Part shown: positions 11,265-19,089 of the stretch, piece after piece
Layout of the letters: each line of letters starts with the position of its first letter
How positions within the stretch are numbered: the stretch's first letter is position 1
Source of the DNA: Streptomyces sp. NBC_01439
GTDB lineage: Bacteria > Actinomycetota > Actinomycetes > Streptomycetales > Streptomycetaceae
NCBI RefSeq assembly: GCF_036227605.1
Contig: NZ_CP109487.1
Coordinates: forward strand, 5,681,001 to 5,745,000
DNA length: 64,000 bases
Reading direction: 5' to 3'
Position numbers and translations under genes: made by a program
The notes under the pieces: model-generated
The model's database searches: none
Seen by the model: only the letters and a program-made list of their open reading frames with translations
Told to the model about the DNA's origin: nothing

Positions 11265-11840
11265 TCAGGCCTCGGTGCCCTCGGCGGCCGGCTCCTCGGC
11301 CTGCGGGGCGACGACCTGCAGGACGGCGATGTCGCCGTCGACGGCCAGGGTGGTGCCGGCCGGCAGGACCAGGTCGGAGGCGTGGATGGTGGCGCCGGCC
11401 TCGAGGCCCTCGATCGAGACGGTGACCTCGGTCGGGATGTGGGTGGCCTCGGCCTCGACGGAGATGGTGTTCTGCAGGGTCTCCAGCAGGTTGCCACCGG
11501 CGGCCAGGTCGCCCTCGGTCACGATCGCGACGTCGACGGTGACCTTCTCGCCCTTCTTGACGATCAGGAAGTCGACGTGGGAGATGGAGCGCTTCAGCGG
11601 GTGCTTCTGCACGGCCTTCGGGATGACCAGCTCGGTGCCGTCGCCCGCGATGTCCAGGGAGATCAGGACGTTCGGGGTGCGCAGCGCCAGCAGCAGGCCG
11701 TGGCCCTCGACGTTGACGTGCTTCGGGTCGTTGCCGTGACCGTAGATGACGGCGGGAACCAGGGCGTCGCGACGGGCCTGGCGGGCAGAGCCCTTGCCGA
11801 AGGTGTCACGGAGCTGGGCGGAAAGCTTGACCTCGGACAT
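11265..11840 (-). CDS. rplY: 50S ribosomal protein L25, general-stress (Ctc/TL5) form
   Basis: Binds 5S rRNA in the large ribosomal subunit. The 191 residues comprise the N-terminal L25 RNA-binding beta-barrel (about 1-95; [33 protein letters not shown]) and the longer C-terminal TL5/Ctc beta domain (about 100-180), ending in an acidic Ala/Glu tail. ATG 11840 is chosen over an in-frame GTG at 11846 because AGGAG is five bases from the ATG but abuts the GTG. It precedes pth in the same direction. Confidence 0.95.
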   Translation of the reverse strand: MSEVKLSAQLRDTFGKGSARQARRDALVPAVIYGHGNDPKHVNVEGHGLLLALRTPNVLISLDIAGDGTELVIPKAVQKHPLKRSISHVDFLIVKKGEKVTVDVAIVTEGDLAAGGNLLETLQNTISVEAEATHIPTEVTVSIEGLEAGATIHASDLVLPAGTTLAVDGDIAVLQVVAPQAEEPAAEGTEA

Positions 11841-11946
11841 GCTCACTCCTCGTGGGGTGACGGAAATGGACGGACGTCACCCGGCCGGAACGGCCTGCTA
11901 CGAAGAGCGCGTCGATAACGGAGCATCCGTACCGGAAAACAGGTAC

Positions 11947-11994
11947 GGCCTCCCTCGCCGAGCAACTCATGGAGTGTACCCGGCGGGGAAGGCC
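11947..11994 (-). terminator. Hairpin downstream of prs
   Basis: A 14-bp stem with one mismatch and one G-T pair (GGCCTCCCTCGCCG/CGGCGGGGAAGGCC) lies 40 bp past the prs stop and before rplY. It probably ends the glmU-prs transcript. Confidence 0.55.
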
Positions 11995-12033
11995 GCACCA
12001 AAAGGATCTACCGCACAGCGGTCACCTCAGGCC

Positions 12034-13011
12034 CTACTGCTGCTCCTCGAAGAGGCTGGTGACCGAGCCGTCCTCGAAGACCTCGCGCACGGCACGCGCG
12101 ATCATCGGGGCGATCGACAGCACCGTGATCTTGTCGAGCTCCAGGTCGGAGGGGTCCGGCAGGGTGTTCGTGAAGACGAACTCGCTGACCTTGGAGTTCT
12201 TCAGGCGGTCGGCCGCCGGGCCCGACAGGATGCCGTGCGTGGCCGTCACGATGACGTCCTCGGCGCCGTGCGCGAACAGCGCCTCGGCCGCGGCGCAGAT
12301 GGTGCCACCGGTGTCGATCATGTCGTCGACCAGGACGCAGACGCGGCCCTTGACCTCGCCGACGACCTCGTGGACGGTCACCTGGTTGGCGACGTCCTTG
12401 TCACGGCGCTTGTGCACGATCGCCAGCGGCGCGTCCAGCCGGTCGCACCAGCGGTCGGCCACGCGCACACGGCCGGCGTCCGGGGACACGATCGTGAGCT
12501 TCGTACGGTCCACCTTGGCGCCGACGTAGTCCGCGAGGACGTTCAGGGCCGAAAGGTGGTCCACCGGGCCGTCGAAGAAGCCCTGGATCTGGTCCGTGTG
12601 CAGGTCGACCGTGAGGATGCGGTCCGCACCCGCGGTCTTCAGCAGATCGGCGACCAGACGGGCCGAGATCGGCTCGCGGCCCTTGTGCTTCTTGTCCTGG
12701 CGCGCGTACCCGTAGGACGGGACGATCACGGTGATGGAGCGCGCCGACGCGCGCTTCAGCGCGTCGATCATGATCAGCTGCTCCATGATCCACTTGTTGA
12801 TCGGAGCCGTGTGGCTCTGGATCAGGAAGCAGTCCGCGCCGCGCGCCGACTCCTGGAAGCGGACGTAGATCTCGCCGTTCGCGAAGTCGAAAGCCTTGGT
12901 CGGCACGAGGGCGACGCCCAGCTGGTGCGCAACCTCCTCGGCCAGCTCGGGGTGGGCGCGGCCGGAGAAGAGCATCAGCTTCTTCTCGCCGGTCGTCTTG
13001 ATCCCGGTCAC
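12034..13011 (-). CDS. prs: Ribose-phosphate pyrophosphokinase (PRPP synthetase)
   Basis: Makes PRPP from ribose 5-phosphate and ATP for nucleotide, His and Trp synthesis. The 325 residues are the normal class I length. Visible motifs: GRAHPELAEEVA near the N-terminus, FANGEIYVRFQESARG, YGYARQDKKHKGREPISA (ATP site), TVDLHTDQIQGFF, and the PRPP loop VDDMIDTGGT. The GTG at 13011 has GAGGAG eight bases upstream. It follows glmU, 133 bp apart, on the same strand, an arrangement also seen in Bacillus and other actinobacteria. Confidence 0.96.
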   Translation of the reverse strand: MTGIKTTGEKKLMLFSGRAHPELAEEVAHQLGVALVPTKAFDFANGEIYVRFQESARGADCFLIQSHTAPINKWIMEQLIMIDALKRASARSITVIVPSYGYARQDKKHKGREPISARLVADLLKTAGADRILTVDLHTDQIQGFFDGPVDHLSALNVLADYVGAKVDRTKLTIVSPDAGRVRVADRWCDRLDAPLAIVHKRRDKDVANQVTVHEVVGEVKGRVCVLVDDMIDTGGTICAAAEALFAHGAEDVIVTATHGILSGPAADRLKNSKVSEFVFTNTLPDPSDLELDKITVLSIAPMIARAVREVFEDGSVTSLFEEQQ

Positions 13012-13144
13012 AGCACAGTCTCCTCAGACGTGTTGAAGCTGCTCGCCCCCATGTGCGTCCGTCCCGCACACGGTGAGCCAGCCGAATTGCGTGCACCTAT
13101 CACGGTACGCCGTCCCGGGCGTACCTGTTTCCGGTCAGTTCACC

Positions 13145-14590
13145 TCAGGGGCGCTCGGCGTCCTCCGGGGCCGCCGACTGCGCCGCCGTGGCAGCCGCAC
13201 TGCCCGGACGCTTGCGGGCCACCCAGCCCTCGATATTCCGCTGCTGGCCACGGGCCACGGCCAGGGCGCCGGGCGGCACGTCCTTGGTGATCACGGACCC
13301 GGCGGCCGTGTAGGCGCCGTCCCCGATGGTGACGGGAGCCACAAACATGTTGTCCGAGCCCGTCTTGCAGTGCGAGCCGACGGTCGTGTGGTGCTTGTGT
13401 TCGCCGTCGTAGTTCACGAAGACGCTCGCGGCGCCGATGTTGGTGTACTCGCCGATCGTCGCGTCGCCCACGTAGGACAGATGGGGGACCTTGGTGCCCT
13501 CGCCGATCGTCGCGTTCTTCATCTCGACGTACGTACCGGCCTTGGCCTTGGCGCCGAGGTTCGTGCCGGGGCGCAGGTACGCGAAGGGACCCACGCTCGC
13601 CTGCGGGCCCACGACCGCGCTCTCGGCGACCGTGTTGTCCACCCGGGCGCCCGCGCCGACGTGCGTGTCCTTCAGTCGGGTGTTGGGGCCGACCTCGGCG
13701 CCCTCGGCGATGTGCGTGGCGCCCAGCAGCTGGGTGCCGGGGTGCACGATCGCGTCCTGCCCGAAGGTGACGGTCACGTCGATGAAGGTGCCGGCCGGGT
13801 CGACGACCGTGACGCCCGCGAGCATGGCCCGCTCCAGCAGGCGCGCGTTCAGCAGCGCGCGGGCCTCGGCGAGCTGCACGCGGTTGTTGATCCCGAGGAT
13901 CTGCCGGTGGTCGCTGCCGACGGCGGCGCCGACGCGGTGCCCGGCCTCGCGCAGGATGCCGAGGACGTCGGTGAGGTACTCCTCGCCCTGGCTGTTGTCG
14001 GTACGGACCTTGCCGAGGGCGTCGGCGAGCAGGGCGCCGTCGAAGGCGAAGACGCCCGAGTTGATCTCGCGGATCGCGCGCTGGGCGTCGGAGGCGTCCT
14101 TGTGCTCGACGATGGCCGTCACGGCGCCGCCGGCGTCGCGGACGATGCGTCCGTAGCCGGTGGAGTCGGGGACCTCGGCGGTCAGCACGGTGACGGCGTT
14201 GCCGTCGCTCTCGTGGGTCCGCGCGAGCGCGGCCAGGGTCTCCCCGGTCAGCAGCGGGGTGTCGCCGCAGACGACGATCACGGTGCCGGTGATGCCGCCG
14301 CCGAGCTCTTCGAGGGCCATGCGGACGGCGTGCCCGGTGCCGTTCTGCTCGTACTGGACGGCGGTGCGGACGTCGGCGTCGATGCCGGCCAGGTGCGCGG
14401 TGACCTGCTCGCGGGCGTGCCCGACGACCACGACGAGGTGCTCGGGGTCCAGCTCGCGGGAGGCGGCGACGACGTGACCGACGAGCGAGCGCCCGCAGAT
14501 CTCGTGGAGAACCTTGGGAGTCGTCGACTTCATGCGGGTGCCTTCACCCGCTGCGAGTACGACGACGGCTGCCGGGCGGTTGGCGCTCAC
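13145..14590 (-). CDS. glmU: Bifunctional GlmU: GlcNAc-1-P uridyltransferase / GlcN-1-P acetyltransferase
   Basis: Produces UDP-GlcNAc for peptidoglycan. The 481-residue protein has an N-terminal nucleotidyltransferase domain (about 1-235; VVLAAGEGTRMKSTTPKVLH) and a C-terminal left-handed beta-helix acetyltransferase (about 255-455; hexapeptide repeats, RPGTNLGAKAKAGTYVEMKN, NYDGEHKHHTTVGS, AAGSVITKDVPPG). An Ala/Glu tail follows. GTG 14590 is preferred because GAAGGG lies upstream and the uridyltransferase motif begins about 10 residues in. It is upstream of prs and just downstream of tRNA-Gln. Confidence 0.96.
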   Translation of the reverse strand: MSANRPAAVVVLAAGEGTRMKSTTPKVLHEICGRSLVGHVVAASRELDPEHLVVVVGHAREQVTAHLAGIDADVRTAVQYEQNGTGHAVRMALEELGGGITGTVIVVCGDTPLLTGETLAALARTHESDGNAVTVLTAEVPDSTGYGRIVRDAGGAVTAIVEHKDASDAQRAIREINSGVFAFDGALLADALGKVRTDNSQGEEYLTDVLGILREAGHRVGAAVGSDHRQILGINNRVQLAEARALLNARLLERAMLAGVTVVDPAGTFIDVTVTFGQDAIVHPGTQLLGATHIAEGAEVGPNTRLKDTHVGAGARVDNTVAESAVVGPQASVGPFAYLRPGTNLGAKAKAGTYVEMKNATIGEGTKVPHLSYVGDATIGEYTNIGAASVFVNYDGEHKHHTTVGSHCKTGSDNMFVAPVTIGDGAYTAAGSVITKDVPPGALAVARGQQRNIEGWVARKRPGSAAATAAQSAAPEDAERP

Positions 14591-14696
14591 GGGGATGCCC
14601 TTCGGCTTCGGGGGTGGACCCGTGAAGGATACCGGGGTGCCGGTGGCCCCGAACGAACGCGGGTCCCGACCGTGAAGGTCAGGACCCGAACTCGAT

Positions 14697-14771
14697 TGGC
14701 TCCCCTGCCAGGACTCGAACCTGGAACAAATCATCCAAAGTGACCCGTGTTGCCGATTACACCACAGGGGA
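14697..14771 (-). tRNA. tRNA-Gln (anticodon TTG)
   Basis: Minus-strand cloverleaf from 14771 to 14697. Acceptor arm TCCCCTG/CAGGGGA, D-arm GTGTAATCGGCAACAC, anticodon stem GGTCA/TGATT with loop CTTTGGA (anticodon TTG, codon CAA), T-arm CCAGG-TTCGAGT-CCTGG, discriminator G and an encoded CCA. It lies just upstream of glmU, as in other Streptomyces. Confidence 0.95.
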
Positions 14772-14800
14772 TAGTAAACCCGGGTGAACCGGACATTTAG

Positions 14801-15691
14801 TCACTTGGTCGAACCCGCGGACCCCACTATGCCGCACCAAGCCCCTTCTATGCGACGGTACAACTCGCAACTGGCCGCCACTCGGACGATCAGGCATCCC
14901 CGGTACTCCGACCCGGTGTTCTGTCGCACGGTCTTCGGATTGTGCTTCTTGAGCGTGGTTCTCTGCAACTGGGCGCGCTCCGCCCCAACGGCGTCGGCCC
15001 AGTACTGCTCGGCGCCGTCCACATCTGCGGATTCGTGGATCATCACGCGGAACTTCAGTCGGTCGCGTGGAATGCCGATGAGTCGCAGCCACGCCATGTA
15101 CACGTGGATGACGCCCGGGTCGCTGTTGATGAAGGTGACCGTCTCGCTGCGTCGGTACGGCTTGCTCTTGGAGCCCTCTGCCCAGTAGAGGGCGACGCCC
15201 GCGATGAACAGTTCGCGGTCGCTGAGTGCGCCGACGTCCTCGCGTGCCGCCTCGATGACCGCGTCCCGCGCTTCCTCGCGGCGGGGGCCTTCGTGGGCCC
15301 ATCGCTTGAGCGCGGCATCCCGCCCTTGTTCTGCGGGGGATCGCTGATCGACTTTTGGGAGGTCGCGGACCCAGAGGGAGATCGAGCTCTTCGAGCAGCC
15401 GAGCTCCAACTGGATCTGGTCGTAGGTGAGGCCCTGGAGGCGGAGTTCGCGGGCCTTGGCGCGGAGGTCGTCCTTGGCGTTCGGGCGTTTCGTCCATTCG
15501 GGCGGCGGCTCGCCCTCCAGGAGGCGGTTGAGGATGTCGTTGTTGTGGACCTGTAGGCGGTCGCGGATCTGGCGCCGGCTGAGGCCCTCCCGGCGCAGGG
15601 CCATCGCCTGCTCGCGCAGGGATTCGAACGTCGTGGACCCCGTGCGAAGGCCACCGGTGCCGTCGCCGGGGCGACGTCGGATCTCGTTCAT
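14801..15691 (-). CDS. HTH protein with LAGLIDADG-like C-terminal domain, beside tRNA-Gln
   Basis: About 296 residues from ATG 15691; an alternative ATG at 15730 adds 13. Two HTH-like segments are visible: EGLSRRQIRDRLQVHNNDI and, after about 50 residues, QGLTYDQIQLELGCSKSS. The second half resembles the LAGLIDADG fold of bacterial proteins of unknown function: ELFIAGVALYWAEGSK, VTFINSDPGVIHVYMAWLR, and IHESADVDGAEQYWADAVG. The acidic residue before the terminal Gly (AEG) is kept. The stop is 30 bp from the tRNA, which could suggest a mobile origin, though no att repeats were found. Domain call is from memory of the pattern, so moderate. Confidence 0.6.
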   Translation of the reverse strand: MNEIRRRPGDGTGGLRTGSTTFESLREQAMALRREGLSRRQIRDRLQVHNNDILNRLLEGEPPPEWTKRPNAKDDLRAKARELRLQGLTYDQIQLELGCSKSSISLWVRDLPKVDQRSPAEQGRDAALKRWAHEGPRREEARDAVIEAAREDVGALSDRELFIAGVALYWAEGSKSKPYRRSETVTFINSDPGVIHVYMAWLRLIGIPRDRLKFRVMIHESADVDGAEQYWADAVGAERAQLQRTTLKKHNPKTVRQNTGSEYRGCLIVRVAASCELYRRIEGAWCGIVGSAGSTK

Positions 15692-15822
15692 GGTCCCAAT
15701 GTCGTCCGGAATGCGATATTCAGATCTCATTTGGTAGGCGTTTCCGTCGTATGTGCGATTACTTGCGGTTCTCGGGATTTTTGTTCGACCGTGTGCTGTG
15801 GGCGCTGCGTACGCTGGACGGC

Positions 15823-17097
15823 ATGACGAAAGCGGGGGAAGTGGAAGGCCGTGCAGGGCCACCTTGGTGGTGGGCGCGGCGGCGGGACGTCGTGGTGGAC
15901 GTGGCGCTGGCCGCGGTGTCCGCGGCGGAGTGCGCGTGGGAGGGGATCCGCTTCGCGCACGAGGCCGGGATCCCCGTGGCCGCCGGGGTGCTGTTCGGTG
16001 CCGTGGTGGGGGCCGTGCTGGTGCTGCGGCGGCGCTGGCCGATCGCCGTGGTGCTGGTGGGGATCGCCGTGGCGCCGGCCGAGATGGGGTTCCTGCTGTC
16101 GGTGGCGGGCATGTACTCGCTCTCCTCGTCCGAGGTGCCCCGGCGGATCATCGCCGCGCTGGCCTCGATGTCGCTGGTCGCGACCTTCGTCGTGATGTAC
16201 CTGAAGACGCGCGGGGACGTGGAGGCCGATCCGGCGCTCGTGGTCGCGCTGTCCGGGTTCGTCGCGGTGGCGCTGACCGTGCCCCCGGTGCTGCTCGGGC
16301 TCTACATCGGCGCCCGCCGGCGGCTGATGGAGAGCCTGCAGGAACGGGCGGACTCGCTGGAGCGGGAGCTGTCGCTGCTGGCGGACCGGGCGGAGGAGCG
16401 GGCCGAGTGGGCCCGTACGGAGGAGCGCACCCGGATCGCGCGGGAGATGCACGACGTGGTCGCGCACCGGGTGTCGCTGATGGTGGTGCACGCGGCCGCG
16501 CTGGAGGCGGTGGCGGTCAAGGATCCGGCGCGGGCGGCGAAGAACGCGGCCCTGGTGGGGGACATGGGGCGGCAGGCGCTGACGGAGCTGCGCGAGATGC
16601 TCGGCGTGCTCCGGGCGCCGCCCAAGCCGGCCCCGGCCCCGGTGCCCGCGGTGCCCGCCGTGGCCGTCGCGGCGGTGGCGTTCGCGGGGGGTGGAGGTGC
16701 GGAGGACGGGCCCTCGCTCGGCGAGCTGGAGGTGCTGGTCGGTCAGTCGCGGACGGCGGGGATGACCGTGGAGATGCTGGTGCACGGCGAGTGGGCGGCG
16801 TACGCGGCGGAGGTGGAGCAGACGGCGTTCCGGGTGGTGCAGGAGGCGCTCACCAATTGCCACAAGCACGCCCCGGGCGCGCGGGTCGTGGTGCGGCTCG
16901 CGCACCGGGTCGGGGAGGTGGCCATGCAGGTGGAGAACGGCCCCTGCGACGGGCAGGCTCCGGAGCCGGGGCTGCCCAGTGGGGGGAACGGGCTCGTCGG
17001 GATGCGGGAGCGCGTTCTCGCGCTGGGCGGGGTGTTCGTGTCCGGGCCGACCGAGGCGGGCGGCTTCAAGGTCTCGGCGGTGCTGCCGACGGCCTAG
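15823..17097 (+). CDS. Two-component sensor histidine kinase (HisKA_3 / NarL-partner type)
   Basis: A 424-residue membrane kinase. Hydrophobic segments span about residues 25-175 (four to five passes), a coiled coil follows (RRRLMESLQERADSLERELS), then the dimerisation/phosphotransfer helix with phospho-acceptor His210 in EMHDVVAHRVSLMVVHAAAL. The ATPase domain has an N-box (Asn345, ALTNCHKHAPGA) and G-box GGNGLVGMRERV. An Ala/Pro linker of about 25 residues divides the two. ATG 15823 begins a short cytoplasmic tail; no strong ribosome site is seen. No response regulator is next to it; the two LuxR regulators at the left of the window are about 13 kb away. Confidence 0.88.
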   Translation: MTKAGEVEGRAGPPWWWARRRDVVVDVALAAVSAAECAWEGIRFAHEAGIPVAAGVLFGAVVGAVLVLRRRWPIAVVLVGIAVAPAEMGFLLSVAGMYSLSSSEVPRRIIAALASMSLVATFVVMYLKTRGDVEADPALVVALSGFVAVALTVPPVLLGLYIGARRRLMESLQERADSLERELSLLADRAEERAEWARTEERTRIAREMHDVVAHRVSLMVVHAAALEAVAVKDPARAAKNAALVGDMGRQALTELREMLGVLRAPPKPAPAPVPAVPAVAVAAVAFAGGGGAEDGPSLGELEVLVGQSRTAGMTVEMLVHGEWAAYAAEVEQTAFRVVQEALTNCHKHAPGARVVVRLAHRVGEVAMQVENGPCDGQAPEPGLPSGGNGLVGMRERVLALGGVFVSGPTEAGGFKVSAVLPTA

Positions 17098-17152
17098 CCG
17101 GGCGGGTCGCTCCCGCGGGGGCCGGTGCGGTTCGCTCCCGCCGGGCCGGTGG

Positions 17153-17287
17153 GGGTCGGCCTGCGGGCCGGGATCCGGGTCCGGTGTGGGCTGGTGCGGG
17201 TCGGCCTGCGGGCCGGGATCCGGGTCCGGTGTGGGCTGGTGCGGGTCGGCCTGCGGGCCGGGATCCGGGTCCGGTGTGGGCTGGTGC
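17153..17287 (+). repeat. 45-bp direct repeat, three identical copies
   Basis: The unit (begins GGGTCGGCCTGCGGGCCGGG and ends GGCTGGTGC) occurs at 17153-17197, 17198-17242 and 17243-17287 with no differences. It contains GGATCC and is 45 bp, so it keeps reading frame, but it lies after the kinase stop and no gene is evident. Perfect identity suggests recent expansion. Confidence 0.9.
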
Positions 17288-17303
17288 GCGGGGCCGGGGA
17301 GGG

Positions 17304-17533
17304 GTGTCTCCTCGGCTCGCGCCAGGCGGGCAGGTCTCGGCTGCGTACGGTGGTTGCGCGCTCGTCCTGCGGGGACACCCCTCCCCGTCCCCGCTCCCCA
17401 CGCGTCGGGCCGGCTCCGGGGCACTGTCGGAGCCCTGCCGTGGGGCGGGGACACGCCGGAGTGTCCCCGCAGGACGAGCGCGCACCACCGAGCACCACCG
17501 CGACATGCCGTACCGCGCGAGCCGAGGAGACAC
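17304..17533. repeat. Nested long inverted repeat
   Basis: Outer arms of 19 bp (GTGTCTCCTCGGCTCGCGC at 17304-17322 and its complement at 17515-17533) surround perfect inner arms of 24 bp (17355-17378 and 17461-17484). The centre is GC-rich with no gene. It could form a large cruciform or RNA hairpin, and resembles dispersed Streptomyces intergenic elements. Confidence 0.85.
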
Positions 17534-17543
17534 TCCGGCGGGG

Positions 17544-17753
17544 CACCGCCCCACACCACCCAGCCCCGCCGGCGCTTGAGGCGCACGGGACGGGGCCAAG
17601 CCCCGACACCACCGACCAGCCACAGCCAAGCACCGCGCAGCGACCCCGCACCGCCCCACACCACCCAGCCCCGCCGGCGCTTGAGGCGCAGGGGACGGGG
17701 CCAAGCCCCGACACCACCGACCAGCCACAGCCAAGCACCGCGCAGCGACCCCG
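17544..17753. repeat. 105-bp direct repeat, two copies, with the GCCGGCGCTTGAGGCGCA element
   Basis: Copies at 17544-17648 and 17649-17753 differ at one position (CACGGGAC versus CAGGGGAC). Each holds CCCGCCGGCGCTTGAGGCGC, which I recognise as a very abundant intergenic element of Streptomyces genomes. With the two repeats to its left it fills the whole 674-bp gap between the kinase and the SUKH gene; no gene is seen there. Confidence 0.85.
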
Positions 17754-17771
17754 CAGCGACCCCGGCCGGAG

Positions 17772-18278
17772 CTAAGTGGTGAGGCGGGTCGGCTGGAGGC
17801 CCGTCAGGAGCAGGGTGAGGGCCTCGTCGACGGTGGGGCCGAGGTACCAGTCGCCGGTGTGGTCGATGCCGTAGGTGCGGCCCTCGCGGTCGATCGCGAG
17901 GTGGGAGCCGCCGTCGGCCTCGACGCCCAGTGGGCACAGCTGCGTGGACAGGGCCCGGCCGAGGTCGGCGAAGGTGCGCGCGAGGTGGAGTCCGGTGAGC
18001 GGGTCGATCCGGACGGGCGTCGGGGAGATCTGGCGGCCGGGGCCGTGCGCGGCGACCGTCAGACCGCCGAACTCGGCCCATGCCTCGACGGCGGCGGGGA
18101 AGACGGTGTGCCGGTGTCCGGCGGGCGTGGTGTGGTCCCGCAGGGCGTCGGCCCAGTACTCGGCCTGTTTGATGTCCCACCGGCCGGGTTCCCAGCCGGC
18201 GGTGCGCAGGGCGGAGTCCACGGCGACCGGGAAACGGGTGGCCGAGGAGCGGTCGTAGGAGGCGGAGGCGGCGGTCAT
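17772..18278 (-). CDS. SUKH-3-like immunity protein
   Basis: A 168-residue protein fitting the SUKH-3 group of the SMI1/KNR4 immunity superfamily: AVDSALRTAGWEPGR at the start, FPAAVEAWAEFGGL, a histidine/glycine middle (VAAHGPGRQISPTPVRIDP), LARTFADLGRAL, LCPLGVEADGGSHLAIDREG and GRTYGIDHTGDWYLGPTVDEAL near the end. SUKH proteins neutralise toxin domains of polymorphic toxin systems. ATG 18278 follows the stop of the upstream deaminase-like gene by two bases, so the two form a toxin-then-immunity style operon. The specific target is inferred from adjacency. Confidence 0.78.
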   Translation of the reverse strand: MTAASASYDRSSATRFPVAVDSALRTAGWEPGRWDIKQAEYWADALRDHTTPAGHRHTVFPAAVEAWAEFGGLTVAAHGPGRQISPTPVRIDPLTGLHLARTFADLGRALSTQLCPLGVEADGGSHLAIDREGRTYGIDHTGDWYLGPTVDEALTLLLTGLQPTRLTT

Positions 18279-18280
18279 GG

Positions 18281-18859
18281 CTACTCGGAGGGGGTGAGGT
18301 CGACGGGGCGTACGCCGAAGTGGGCGAGGAGTGCGTCACAGGAGCGGCAGGGCGGTGCGTAGCTGTCGTGGAGGGGGTCGCCGTCCTCGCGGATGTGGCG
18401 GGCGGTGATCTTCGCGTGTTTGAGGGAGCGCCGGGCCTCGCTCGCGGAGAGGGGTTTGCGGGAGGCGCGCCGGGAGCGGGCGCCCTCGACGGCGGTCAGG
18501 TGGCGGGAGAGCAGGATTGCCTCCGGGCACCGGCCGGTGAAGCGTTCGCGTTGGCCGCTGGTGAGGGTGTCGAGGAAGTCCTGGACGAGCGGATGGAGCG
18601 CGGGTGGCTGATCGGCCTTGCCGGCGGTGCCGGTGAGGGTCTCGCCGCGCACGGAGAGGGCGGCGGCGACGGTGGGGAGGATGCCGTCGCGGCGGAAGCG
18701 CAGGACGGGTACGGCGGGGCGGTCGTCCGTGCTGCTCCAGCGCAGCCGGGGGTCGCCGGCGGGACCGGCGGCTTCGCCGGCCGGGCCGGCGGAGGCCGGT
18801 GCGCCTGTTGCGTCCGGCGCGGTGTCGCCGGATTCTGTGCGTGTTGCCGTGTTGTGCAT
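18281..18859 (-). CDS. YwqJ-like deaminase domain protein
   Basis: A 192-residue protein. The first 45 residues are Ala/Gly/Pro-rich; the rest resembles the YwqJ family of nucleotide/nucleic-acid deaminases found in polymorphic toxins. The candidate zinc site is Cys111-Pro-Glu113 (GRCPEAILLSRHL) together with Cys171 and Cys174 (APPCRSCDALLAHFGV). Start ATG 18859 has GGGAGGG upstream; the longer frame to 18943 lacks one. No signal peptide or trafficking domain is seen, so it may act inside the cell, be exported by an unlinked route, or be a domesticated enzyme. The SUKH-3 gene follows immediately. Confidence 0.72.
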   Translation of the reverse strand: MHNTATRTESGDTAPDATGAPASAGPAGEAAGPAGDPRLRWSSTDDRPAVPVLRFRRDGILPTVAAALSVRGETLTGTAGKADQPPALHPLVQDFLDTLTSGQRERFTGRCPEAILLSRHLTAVEGARSRRASRKPLSASEARRSLKHAKITARHIREDGDPLHDSYAPPCRSCDALLAHFGVRPVDLTPSE

Positions 18860-19089
18860 GCGCGTGCTTTCCCTCCCGTGGCGGCTGTGGTGACCCCTGT
18901 CGCTCACGCCCCCGTACTGCGGGTACAGCCTGCCAAATGTCACCTGTCATGCGGAAGCGGGGTCGAATATTCGTATCAATTCGGATGTTCCTGGCCCTCT
19001 GGCGGGTGCGCTGGTCGGGTGCGGGTAAGGGTCTTGCCCCAGCGCATAGGCTGTGGTGAACCAGCCAGATCCAGCAGGGGGCTACCGCC
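18860..19089. promoter_or_regulatory. Divergent promoter region of the toxin/immunity-like locus
   Basis: The 230-bp gap between the minus-strand deaminase operon and the plus-strand SUKH genes contains an AT-rich island around 18961-18992 (GGTCGAATATTCGTATCAAT), unusual for this genome and probably the shared promoter. GGTCGAATATTCG holds the palindrome CGAATATTCG. Confidence 0.45.

Noticed and set aside
14697..15730. Integrated genetic element with the tRNA as attachment site
   Set aside because: I found no direct repeat of the tRNA 3' end on the far side and no integrase, so only a neighbouring odd gene is claimed.
17153..17287. Possible CRISPR array
   Set aside because: The 45-bp units are directly contiguous with no spacers, there are three of them, and no cas genes are nearby.
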